Positions 1 to 7,800 of a stretch of 11,043 nucleotides of DNA are shown piece by piece (within the stretch, counting starts at the first letter, position 1; every line of letters begins with the position of its first letter). The notes beneath the pieces were generated by a model. The model worked only from the letters and a program-made list of their open reading frames with translations. It made no database searches and was not told where the DNA came from. This DNA is from SYFY01 sp043719475 (GTDB lineage: Bacteria; Pseudomonadota; Gammaproteobacteria; Pseudomonadales; Azotimanducaceae): assembly GCA_043719475.1 (NCBI GenBank), contig JAYSTS010000324.1:1-11043 (forward strand), read 5' to 3'. Both the position numbers and the translations under genes were made by a program.

Positions 1-558
1 TATCAACATCGGCAGACAACCCGCGATCACCTGAATCACGATTACCGCTTCTATCGATATCAGCAGCAGTAACGAACAGGCGACCGCGGCAACGGCCTCA
101 GAAGCCGAGTGCATGGTGTACAGATTGGCTACCGCACGCGGCGACTCATCGACCCGATTGAGAGCAAGTTCGGTGTCGTACAACAGCGCCAAGTCTGCAC
201 CGGAAATCAGACTCACACCAATCCCCAGCAAGCCTTCAAAAATCAGGAAACCGGTCAGCGAGTCTGCCCACAACAACGACAGGTGTCCGCACGCGAGGAA
301 GAACGTGCCCAGCATCAGCGCACGCTTTCGGCCAAACCGATCCGCCAGCACACCACTGGGAATTTCCATGATCACAACCACGGCACCAAACCATGCCTGC
401 GTGAGAAAAACCTGCTGCATGGTCAGACCATGCTGCTGAAAGTACGGGACGATGATCGGGATAATCACCAGAAATACCTGAAAAAATGCCAGCAGCATGG
501 ACTTGGGCAGATTGCCCGGAAGCCCTTGCCATGCGTTGTATCGATTCCATTGGGTCAT
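1..558 (-). CDS. MFS transporter, N-terminal part (runs off left edge)
   Basis: Inner-membrane major facilitator superfamily transporter, probably proton-driven; the substrate is unknown. The leftward frame from ATG 556-558 is open to base 1, giving 186 residues, about the first half of a usual 400-residue MFS protein. Hydrophobic segments lie near residues 21-40, 53-70, 79-97, 103-125 and 155-180. MFS motif A between TM2 and TM3 is clear (GVLADRFGRKRAL, residues 69-81), and SGADLALLYDTEL (119-131) is typical of drug- and metabolite-type MFS proteins. The start is supported by AGGAG with a 7-nt spacer to the ATG. The gene lies downstream of a leftward terminator and is preceded by a 16-bp near-palindrome, so it is probably its own transcription unit with a local regulator. 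Family assignment is secure; efflux as opposed to uptake is not determined. Confidence 0.9.
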   Translation of the reverse strand, partial: MTQWNRYNAWQGLPGNLPKSMLLAFFQVFLVIIPIIVPYFQQHGLTMQQVFLTQAWFGAVVVIMEIPSGVLADRFGRKRALMLGTFFLACGHLSLLWADSLTGFLIFEGLLGIGVSLISGADLALLYDTELALNRVDESPRAVANLYTMHSASEAVAAVACSLLLLISIEAVIVIQVIAGCLPMLI

Positions 559-610
559 CTGATTGCTCCTGCCGGGTAACCCCGATCAACTCTTTGCCGC
601 GGTTTGTCAG

Positions 611-626
611 CTGTTAAATTTGACAG
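611..626. promoter_or_regulatory. Candidate operator: 16-bp near-palindrome upstream of MFS gene
   Basis: CTGTTAAATTTGACAG pairs with its own reverse complement at 7 of 8 positions, centred on AAATTT. It ends 53 nt before the MFS start codon, where a repressor site would be expected. The size and symmetry suit a dimeric regulator such as a TetR- or MarR-type protein, but no regulator gene is in the window. I see no convincing -35/-10 pair around it, so the promoter itself is not placed. Chance occurrence is possible. Confidence 0.4.
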
Positions 627-642
627 ACGTACTCACACGGCC

Positions 643-681
643 AAAAAAAAACCCCGGGGTCTGGGTGGACACCGGGGTTTT
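643..681 (-). terminator. Rho-independent terminator, leftward
   Basis: AAAACCCCGG (648-657) and CCGGGGTTTT (672-681) form a 10-bp stem with a 14-nt loop. Read leftward, the stem is followed by an uninterrupted run of nine T (complement of A at 643-651), a classical intrinsic terminator. Read rightward it has only four T, so it works mainly for leftward transcripts. It lies 19 nt past the stop of the small ORF at 701-811 and ends the unit containing that ORF, possibly also read-through from the flavoprotein gene. It insulates the MFS gene from upstream transcription. Confidence 0.85.
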
Positions 682-700
682 GATTCGACGGGTGGATTAA

Positions 701-811
701 CTATCCGCCTGCTTCTCCCGTTCCACTCCGGCCATAGGCACATGCCAGCAGCGCCACATCAAGTGTGGTCGCCCGGGTAATGCACATGGACAGGGATGGT
801 TTTCGGGACAT
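701..811 (-). CDS. Small ORF, 36 residues, unrecognised
   Basis: This leftward ATG-to-TAG ORF encodes a 36-residue peptide beginning MSRKPSLSMCITRA. The N-terminus is basic; there is a short hydrophobic stretch (LDVALLACAY, residues 17-26), Cys at 10 and 24, and a Gly-rich tail ending EAGG. I do not recognise it. It can be extended in frame to a TTG at 916, but the extension is polar and low in complexity and coincides with a possible -35 box. The Shine-Dalgarno is weak (AAAGAA about 6 nt upstream). Support for reality is positional: the stop lies 19 nt before a strong terminator in the same direction. It could be a peptide gene, a leader peptide, or a chance ORF inside a small RNA or 3' UTR. 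Confidence 0.3.
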   Translation of the reverse strand: MSRKPSLSMCITRATTLDVALLACAYGRSGTGEAGG

Positions 812-910
812 GTTCAATTCTTTGGTTCTTTCGTTCGTTGATTCGTTTAAATCAGTGAATCTCTGCGGCGCACCACAGCGGCCGGCACTTTGCATGCGCG
901 GGCTGATGAT

Positions 911-916
911 TGTCAA
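911..916 (-). promoter_or_regulatory. Possible -35 element for a short leftward transcript
   Basis: Read leftward this is TTGACA, a perfect sigma-70 -35 hexamer, about 22 nt past the flavoprotein stop codon. The best -10 at suitable spacing (CAAAGT, 18 nt) is poor, matching consensus at only three positions. If used, it would give a transcript of roughly 240 nt ending at the terminator 643-681. The rest of the 559-937 gap holds only the small ORF, the terminator, the MFS operator candidate and the MFS leader. Confidence 0.2.
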
Positions 917-937
917 CGCTCATCAACCTGGCACCCA

Positions 938-2236
938 TCACGCGACCAGATACTCACGCGTTCCAAACACACGCTCATAGTGTTCAGCGGTGAACAGTTC
1001 TGCCGGCACGCGCTCAGGGCCGATGAAGGCGGCGTGAGTCGTTCCAGCCAGTTCAGGCTGCTCAGCAAACAGGGTCATCGCCCGTATCCTGCGTTGCACA
1101 TCCACCTCACCGAACCTGGCCATGAGCGTGGTGACGAAAGAGGCGGCATACCGCAGGCGACGCATGCGTTCGCACCTTTCCTCGACATACGGACGAAACT
1201 GGTCAACAGACCACTCCGAGCCTCCAGTGAGGATTTCGCCAACCGTGCGCACGTCACGCAAGGTGACAGACATGCCCTGCCCCATAATCGGATCGTTGTA
1301 ACCCGCCGCATCACCGATCAGGACTGCGCCGTCAACACACGGGACATCAACCCAGGCATCCTGGCTCGGCCAGGATTTGCAAGGGCCGGCGGGTCGTGCA
1401 TTGGCAATCACTTCGCTGTGCGGCACCTGCGGCATGTTGAACAAGGCAAGCATCTCCTGTGCGCCGTCTGGTCCGGTGAATCGCGCACGACCTGCATAGG
1501 CATAATCCGCATACAGTCGAACACGACCACCGCCCTGGGGAAACACCAGGTAGTGAATGTCGCCCACCTTGCCAACGGATTGAAGATCTTCCGGCCAGCC
1601 ATGTGCCCCTTCAATCAGCAATCCAGCGAGCAGATGATCGAGAGGCGCTTCGTTCATCGGAATTGACAGCTGACGTCGCACCAATGAACCTCGGCCATCC
1701 GCGCCAACAATCAGACGACACCGTACGCTGTGATCCACGCGATCCTGAACAAAGCTCACCTGCGGGGCGGCGCCAGCCACCACCGTCACCCGGCTGATAC
1801 CACGACGCACATCGACACCCGCCTGAACGGCTGCGGCCAGAGATTCGTTCTGCATGACCACGTGTTGCATGCATAGCGGTCCGGGAATGTCTTCCCGCAG
1901 CTGTGCCATTGGCCCACCCATAGCCTCCGCCTGTTGTGGGGGAAGCAGTTCGTCATAGCCTATGCTGCGCCGCAGGTGATGTCCGCCAGCGGCCATGAAC
2001 CGGTCGTAGAGCCCCACCCGCTTCAGCTCGGCGACACCCCATGGCGCCATCCACTCACCGCGCACACGGTCTGCAAATTGTGTCAACTGCTCAAGCAGCA
2101 GTACCCGCAACCCGGCTCGCGCAAGAAAACCGCCGAGTGCGCTGCCACCAAGACCACCGCCAACTATGGCCACATCCACATCGGTCCTCACCACGGACCT
2201 CAAGTCGGACCTCAAATCGGACCTCAAATCAGACAT
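938..2236 (-). CDS. FAD-dependent monooxygenase-like oxidoreductase
   Basis: A 432-residue cytosolic flavoprotein of the PHBH-fold group A monooxygenase family, which typically uses NAD(P)H and O2 to hydroxylate or epoxidise small molecules; the substrate is unknown. Three FAD motifs are in order: a Rossmann GGGLGG (residues 26-31) with acidic E49 for the ribose, the DG motif GADGRGS (178-184), and the GD motif GDAAGYNDPIMGQG (308-321). Length is normal. The halogenase WxWxIP motif is not seen, so a flavin halogenase is unlikely; a geranylgeranyl-reductase-like role is possible but less so. The start has AAGGAG 7 nt upstream. The first 17 residues are an extension made of SDLR repeats encoded by 12-bp tandem DNA repeats, before the FAD domain begins. 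It lies 31 nt downstream of the RCK gene and is probably co-transcribed with it. Confidence 0.85.
   Translation of the reverse strand: MSDLRSDLRSDLRSVVRTDVDVAIVGGGLGGSALGGFLARAGLRVLLLEQLTQFADRVRGEWMAPWGVAELKRVGLYDRFMAAGGHHLRRSIGYDELLPPQQAEAMGGPMAQLREDIPGPLCMQHVVMQNESLAAAVQAGVDVRRGISRVTVVAGAAPQVSFVQDRVDHSVRCRLIVGADGRGSLVRRQLSIPMNEAPLDHLLAGLLIEGAHGWPEDLQSVGKVGDIHYLVFPQGGGRVRLYADYAYAGRARFTGPDGAQEMLALFNMPQVPHSEVIANARPAGPCKSWPSQDAWVDVPCVDGAVLIGDAAGYNDPIMGQGMSVTLRDVRTVGEILTGGSEWSVDQFRPYVEERCERMRRLRYAASFVTTLMARFGEVDVQRRIRAMTLFAEQPELAGTTHAAFIGPERVPAELFTAEHYERVFGTREYLVA
2186..2233. repeat. 12-bp tandem repeat, about four units, in the flavoprotein N-terminus
   Basis: On the + strand the unit is CCTCAAATCGGA. 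Units are 2186-2197 (diverged), 2198-2209, 2210-2221 and 2222-2233; the last three differ from each other by one or two bases. In the leftward gene each intact unit encodes Ser-Asp-Leu-Arg, starting at the codon after the ATG. Because 12 is a multiple of three, copy-number change would alter protein length by four residues and leave the frame intact. Confidence 0.9.
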
Positions 2237-2267
2237 CGTCGGTCTCCTTGTTGAAAACCCTGATCAT

Positions 2268-3548
2268 TCACGTCACCCAACCCTGCGGGAAGTTTTCTTC
2301 CAGCAGTTCAGTGATGCTCAGTGATTGAATGCCATGCTCGGCATGCATCTGCGCAGTCAGTTCGGACGCATCATGGGTGCGCGAGTACACCAGGCAATTC
2401 GGCCAGTTGCGCTTGATCCAGAGCGAGGTGCGCAGGTTCTGTGCAGCATCGCCGGTGCCCAGAATGATGACCGGCTCGCCGACTTCCAGATCAACACTCA
2501 ATCGCAGCTTGCGCCACACCTCGGGGTGCGACACGTCCCCTTGCAACACCAGGCGACGTTGATCACGGCTCAGCCGTTCCTGTTCCTCGACCACCTGCAA
2601 TCGCCGATCCGCATCGACATCGATGATCACGATCCTCGACAATTCGTTTGGCGCATGTTGTTCAAGCTCCTCCAGTACTGTCTGGCCGAATCGCCCGAAA
2701 CCGGCCAGCACCACCACATCCTGTGTCTGAGTGCGCTGGAAGTGTTGAAGCAACTGCTTGTTGACGAGGTTCATGGCTGCAAAATTGTAGGCGTTGAAGG
2801 TCACGCAATGGCGTGCAACATCCGTATCGGCCAGCGAACGCATGAAACGCAGACTATGGCTGTGCAAGACGATTTTTCCGCGCAGCTTCGGATAACGAAC
2901 CAGCACACGCGCAGCGGTTTCGAAAGTTGCAAAGTCATCATCACCCAGTAACACCAGACGCCGTGCTCGACGCAGCCGAAGTTCCTTCAACAGGAAGTCA
3001 TGGGTGGTGTCGCCAGCGATCACCAACGCGTGGTACGACTGCGCAAGCTCACGTTCTCGCCCCGGATCGAAACGACGATCCACGACCAGCACCTGAATAT
3101 CCGGATCCATCCGTCGCAGGACTCGCAGGTAGCTGGTCGAAAGCTCACCCGACCCGACCACGATCACGTGATCCTGCAGGTGATTGAGACGCCAGCGTGT
3201 GGGCGACAGTGCGCGCAACACTGCCTCGATCACCGCAGAGGCAGTCAGCAGCGGCGAGCCAAAATACGCGATCCACAACAACGCCTGACCCCAGACTGGT
3301 CCGCCGGTTGGCGTGCCTATGTCCAGGCCGCCAATCACGAACAGACCGAGACTGAAATAAGCCTGGGTCAACAGCCCTGACGAGGCAACATCCGCAGTAT
3401 CCGTGAGGTCGACACCACTGCGAAAACCGATGATCGCAACCAGGAAGGTCAACGCCGCCGCATACCATCTCCAACCCAGCATCACTCGACCGAAAGACTG
3501 CATGCCCGACGAACTCCACGCACTGGAAGGATTCAGCCGATTATCCAC
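2268..3548 (-). CDS. Membrane protein with two RCK/TrkA-N domains, potassium-channel-like
   Basis: A 426-residue inner-membrane protein. Hydrophobic segments at about 27-42 and 88-112 flank a pore-loop-like stretch (58-83), a 2TM layout as in RCK-gated potassium channels. Two nucleotide-binding RCK/TrkA-N units follow: the first with GSGELS (132-137) and acidic D157, the second with GFGRFG (283-288) and D310. The TVGYG selectivity filter is absent; the equivalent region reads GGLDIGTPTGG (73-83), so potassium conduction cannot be assumed. It may instead conduct another ion or act as a ligand or redox sensor at the membrane. The start is GTG (3546-3548), supported by AAGGA with a 6-nt spacer; the next in-frame ATG (residue 16) would still keep both membrane segments. 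The stop lies 31 nt before the flavoprotein start, so the two are probably one operon. Confidence 0.8.
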   Translation of the reverse strand: MDNRLNPSSAWSSSGMQSFGRVMLGWRWYAAALTFLVAIIGFRSGVDLTDTADVASSGLLTQAYFSLGLFVIGGLDIGTPTGGPVWGQALLWIAYFGSPLLTASAVIEAVLRALSPTRWRLNHLQDHVIVVGSGELSTSYLRVLRRMDPDIQVLVVDRRFDPGRERELAQSYHALVIAGDTTHDFLLKELRLRRARRLVLLGDDDFATFETAARVLVRYPKLRGKIVLHSHSLRFMRSLADTDVARHCVTFNAYNFAAMNLVNKQLLQHFQRTQTQDVVVLAGFGRFGQTVLEELEQHAPNELSRIVIIDVDADRRLQVVEEQERLSRDQRRLVLQGDVSHPEVWRKLRLSVDLEVGEPVIILGTGDAAQNLRTSLWIKRNWPNCLVYSRTHDASELTAQMHAEHGIQSLSITELLEENFPQGWVT

Positions 3549-3554
3549 GCTTTG

Positions 3555-3559
3555 TCCTT
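3555..3559 (-). promoter_or_regulatory. Shine-Dalgarno supporting the GTG start of the two-RCK gene
   Basis: Read leftward this is AAGGA, 6 nt before GTG 3548-3546. It favours the GTG over the downstream in-frame ATG at residue 16 as the start. Confidence 0.6.
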
Positions 3560-3617
3560 CAGTTGGGCACGAACCGGGGGCGTCAGGCAGGCTTACAAGT
3601 GATCTCTGCCGTAAATC

Positions 3618-3633
3618 CTAACCTTCGGGTTAG
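3618..3633. promoter_or_regulatory. Perfect hairpin CTAACC-TTCG-GGTTAG in the divergent intergenic region
   Basis: A 6-bp perfect inverted repeat with a TTCG loop sits between the leftward two-RCK gene and the rightward RND operon, 32 nt before the adaptor start. It could be an operator half-site pair, or an RNA hairpin with a stable UUCG tetraloop in a 5' UTR. It has no T-run, so it is not a terminator. A TAAATT at 3647-3652 is a possible rightward -10, but there is no good -35 at the right spacing. Confidence 0.35.
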
Positions 3634-3654
3634 ACTGCGATTACGCTAAATTCT

Positions 3655-3660
3655 GGGGAA
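3655..3660 (+). promoter_or_regulatory. Shine-Dalgarno supporting the TTG start of the RND adaptor
   Basis: GGGGAA lies 5 nt before TTG 3666. The alternative in-frame starts, GTG 3690 and ATG 3699, fall inside the membrane-anchor segment and lack a comparable site, so TTG is preferred, with moderate certainty. Confidence 0.45.
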
Positions 3661-3665
3661 GCTGC

Positions 3666-4796
3666 TTGCGGTTCTGGAGTTGGATACTCGTGATCGGCAT
3701 GTGTCTGCTGATCGCGGCAGGTCTGGGTTTCTACAAGTACGGCGTCATCCAGAGCGCAATCGCCCGAGGCAAAGCGTTTCCCGAGCCCATGGAGGCCGTT
3801 GTGGCCGTCACTGCAACTGCGATCCAGCGTCAATCCGGGTTGACGGTGAGCGGGGTTGTCGTGGCCACTCAATCTGCCGAACTGCGCAACGAGGTGCCTG
3901 GTCGCATCGTGACGGTCGGCTTCGAGGCAGGCGCACTTGTCACGCAGGGGCAATTACTCGTCGGGCTCGATACCACACAGGAACGAGCCCAACTGGCCGA
4001 GACACAAGCGAGCCTTGCGATCGCACGGCTCGCGCTGGCAAGGGCAGAACGACTGGTCAAATCCGGCGCCGGCTCAGTCGAAGCACGTGACCAGGCCAAG
4101 GCTCAGTTCGAAGAAGCCAGCGCCCGCACACGAGCGTTATCCGCCGCCATTGACAAAAAAAACTTGCGCGCACCGTTTGCAGGTGTCGCCAGCCTGCACC
4201 AACTGGAGGCCGGCCAGTACCTGCCAGCGGGATCCATAATCGCGACGCTGGTCGGCCACGACCGGAATCTGTGGATCGACTTTTCAGTACCGCAGTCACA
4301 GGCGGATCTGCAAACCGATGCAGTCGTTCAGATCAGGGCAGATGACCTTCAGCTCGGTGTACTCGAGGCGACGGTGATTGCCAGGGACCCGTCCGTTCAG
4401 GCGAGTTCGCGCAATCTGCGTTTTCGTGCCGAACTGCGTGAACCGCCGGCTGGATTATTACCCGGGATGCTGATCAAGGTACATGTGCCAATCGGTGACG
4501 TGCGTCAGCTCGTCACCGTACCCTCCCAGTCGATTCGCCAGGACAGTCTCGGCGCTTGTGTGTACGTATTAAAGGAAACCAACGAAAACGGCCAGAACAA
4601 GCTGCGCGCCGAGCGCCGCCCGGTAGTGGTGTCGGCCGTCGGTATTCCGGACGCTGCGGATCAACTGGTGATCGAAGAGGGATTGGTTGCAGGCGAACGG
4701 ATCGCCGCCAGCGGCGCATTCAAATTGCGCAATGGGTCTCTGGTGCAGGTCATTGAACGCGATCCTGCAGCGGTTGATCGTGTCGTCGGTCACTGA
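3666..4796 (+). CDS. RND efflux periplasmic adaptor (membrane fusion protein)
   Basis: A 376-residue adaptor of the HlyD/AcrA-type family that bridges an RND permease and an outer-membrane channel in the periplasm. One N-terminal hydrophobic segment (about 5-22) with no lipobox Cys suggests an uncleaved anchor and not a lipoprotein. Residues 76-102 form the first lipoyl half (PGRIVTVGFEAGALV), residues 103-165 a Gln/Glu/Ala-rich coiled-coil hairpin, and LRAPFAGV (167-174) begins the second lipoyl half. A beta-barrel (about 200-275) and membrane-proximal domain follow. Length is typical. The apparent start is TTG, a weak initiator that may limit expression. The stop is 12 nt before the permease ATG, giving an adaptor-permease operon. 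No regulator gene is adjacent. Confidence 0.9.
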   Translation: MRFWSWILVIGMCLLIAAGLGFYKYGVIQSAIARGKAFPEPMEAVVAVTATAIQRQSGLTVSGVVVATQSAELRNEVPGRIVTVGFEAGALVTQGQLLVGLDTTQERAQLAETQASLAIARLALARAERLVKSGAGSVEARDQAKAQFEEASARTRALSAAIDKKNLRAPFAGVASLHQLEAGQYLPAGSIIATLVGHDRNLWIDFSVPQSQADLQTDAVVQIRADDLQLGVLEATVIARDPSVQASSRNLRFRAELREPPAGLLPGMLIKVHVPIGDVRQLVTVPSQSIRQDSLGACVYVLKETNENGQNKLRAERRPVVVSAVGIPDAADQLVIEEGLVAGERIAASGAFKLRNGSLVQVIERDPAAVDRVVGH

Positions 4797-4808
4797 GAAC
4801 CCACGCAG

Positions 4809-7800
4809 ATGTTACCTCCCGAGTTGACTTCAGCAGCCACCAGGCCTCGACTCACCGATATCTTTGTTCGACGTCCAGTCCTCGCCATCGTCCTCTCTCT
4901 CGCGCTCGTGCTGGTTGGACTGCGTACCGCAGTGGACATGCCCGTACTGCAGTACCCTGAAATCGAGAGTTCATCGCTGGTCATCACCACCCCGTACGTC
5001 GGCGCCGACGCGAAGACGGTCCAGGGTTTTGTCACCGAGCCGATTGAACGGGCCGCGTCTTCCATTCCCGGCATCGACTACGTCGACTCGACGACCACTG
5101 CCGGCATGAGCACCGTCACCGTCTGGTTAAAGCTGAACGAGCGCAGTACGGATGCGCTGGCAGAACTGACGACCCGACTCAGTCAGATCCGTTTCGAGCT
5201 GCCAGCAGGAGCCGAAGATCCTTCCGTCCGGGTGCGACGTGCCGACCGACCCCAGGCCGGCTGGTATCTGGACGTTCCTTTGAATGAAGGTGTGGATCGT
5301 GCCACGGTAACGGACTATCTGACGCGCCGTGTCAATCCGCTGCTGGCTGCAATTCCGGGTGTACAAGAGGTCACGCTCGAAGGTGGTCGCGATCCTGCCA
5401 TGCGCGTCTGGCTCGACCCAGACCGGATGGCTGCCTACAACGTCAGTACCCAGGACATTGAACGCGCACTGGGTCGCAACAATGTGATTGGAACAGTGGG
5501 TTCCAGTCAGAACGGCGATCGACGTGTGAATCTGCTGGTGGATTCAACACTGCACGATGCGGAGGAGTTTTCCCGCATCGTGATCCGCCGCAGCGAAGAC
5601 GCGATGATCCGCATTGCCGATGTGGCTCATGTCGAACTCGGTGGCGTGGAGCCCTCAGGAACCGCCCGCATTTCCCAGCAACCCGCTGTATTCATCGCCG
5701 TCTGGCCGTTGCCTGGCGCCAACGAGATCGACATTGCTGATGCCATGTACGTCATGCTCGATGACATCAACAAAACCCTGCCGGATGGGCTCCACATTGG
5801 CATTGGCCATGATGTCACGTTGTACATGCGAGATGCGCTGCGGGAAATCTTCATCACGCTGGCCGAGACGGTACTGCTGGTGGGGATCGTGGTCATCGTG
5901 TTCATGGGTTCGTTACGAACGGCGCTGGTGCCGCTGATCACGATCCCCATCTCCCTGCTCGGCGCAATCGCGGTAATGTCCTTGATGGGATTTTCGCTGA
6001 ACCTACTGACGGTACTGGCCATCGTGCTGGCGGTTGGGCTGGTCGTGGACGATGCCATCGTGGTTGTTGAAAACGTCGCCCGCTACATGCGCGAGGGCAT
6101 GACGCGCATGGAAGCCGCACTGGCCAGTTCGCGCCAGCTGTTTGCCCCGATCATCGCGATGACTCTGACACTCTCCGCGGTGTATGCCCCGATCGGCTTT
6201 CTATCCGGTCTGACCGGCGTGCTCTTCAAGGAATTCGCTTTCACACTCGCCGTCGCAGTACTCATCTCCGGATTGCTTGCGCTGACGCTGTCACCCATCA
6301 TGAGTGCGTGGGTGGTCGCAGACGAAACACGATTCACCAAACAGGTGAATAAAGGCTTTGGCGCACTGCAGCGACGGTACCGACGACTGCTGGATCAGTT
6401 GCTCGCACGAAATGCCCAAGTGCTGTTTGTCGCGCTCTTCGTTTCGCTCCTGGCCATCCCGTTCTATTTCATGTCCGCATCTGAGCTGGCCCCACTTGAA
6501 GACCAGGGCAATATTCGGGTGGTCATTACCGCACCACCCGAAGCATCTCTCGACTACACCGAGCGCTACATGTATGACGTGGTCGCAGCGATGCAAGGTC
6601 TGCCGGGTTCCACGTTTATGTGGCAAGTACTTTTTGGGTCCGGTGGATTTGGCGGCATGCAATTCACCGACTTCGATGCGCGTTCACAAAGTGTGCATCA
6701 GATGATGCCGCAGGCTTTCCGGAGTCTATCGCAGATTCATGGCGTCACCGCCCGACCCATTCTGCCTTCGGCGCTCCCCACTGCGGGTCGGTTTGGCGTC
6801 GAACTGGTCGTCATGTCGGCGGACCCGGTCGAGATGATGTTGCCGGAGGCCAACAAGCTCATGCAGAAAGTGATGCAGACCGGCACTTTCATGTTCACGG
6901 ATACGGATCTGCGGATCGATCTTCCGCAAGCCCGGTTTGAACTTGATCGCGAACGTATTGCTGATCTGGGCATGGACCTCGCGGAAGTGAGTCGTCAGCT
7001 CAGCGTGTTTCTGTCTGGCAATTTCATCAATCGTTTCGACCTGGACGGCAAGGCTTATCGGGTTATTCCCATGGTCAAGGATCAGGACCGTCTGAATCCT
7101 GCGCAGCTGCTGCAGCTACAGTTGCGCACACCGGCAGGTGAACTCATGCCACTGAGCGCGCTGGCCGAGTTGAAAATGGAAGTGGATCCCGGTGTGCTCG
7201 GCAAGTTTCAGCAGAACAATGCCTTTCGCATCTATGGCGGAGTCATGCCTGGCACCACCAAGGAGCAGGCGCTATCGACCCTCGAAAACGCTGCCAGGGA
7301 GCAACTGCCCGCCGGATACAGCATCGACTACGCGGGCGAGTCGCGGCAACAACGCCAGGAAGGTAATACCTTGCTCGGCGTGCTCGGAATATCGCTGTCG
7401 TTGGTGTACTTCGCCCTTGCAGTTCAGTTCAACAGCTTTCGTGATCCGTTGGTGGTATTGATCGGTTCGGCACCATTGGCGATCTCTGGTGCCCTGCTGT
7501 TCACCTTTGTCGGGTGGACCACCATCAATATTTATTCGCAGGTGGGTTTCATCACGCTGGTCGGTCTCATCGCCAAGAACGCGATCCTCATTGTCGAATT
7601 CGCTCGTCAGCTACAGGAACAGGGGCTGGAGAAACTGGCAGCCATCAAGGAAGCTGCCAGCACACGTCTGCGCCCGGTGCTCATGACGACGGGTGCCACC
7701 GTCATGGGCCATTTTCCGTTGGTACTGGTGAGTGGTGCTGGTGCCGAGGCGCGCAACAGCATCGGCATCGTACTGGTTGCCGGTATGCTCATTGGCACGC

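Noticed and set aside
236..589. A 117-codon leftward open frame overlapping the MFS start
   Set aside because: It is in a different frame from the MFS gene, which has motif A, membrane segments and a good Shine-Dalgarno; the other frame has no family features.
890..1666. A 258-codon rightward open frame inside the flavoprotein gene
   Set aside because: It is antisense to a gene with clear FAD motifs, has His/Arg/Gln-rich composition, and matches no family; a shadow frame of GC-rich coding DNA.
938..2236. Flavin-dependent halogenase as the identity of the flavoprotein
   Set aside because: FAD motifs fit the wider superfamily, but the halogenase WxWxIP motif is not visible, so only a general monooxygenase-like call is made.
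2325..2951. A 208-codon rightward open frame opposite the two-RCK gene
   Set aside because: It is antisense to two well-preserved nucleotide-binding domains, with no recognisable motif.
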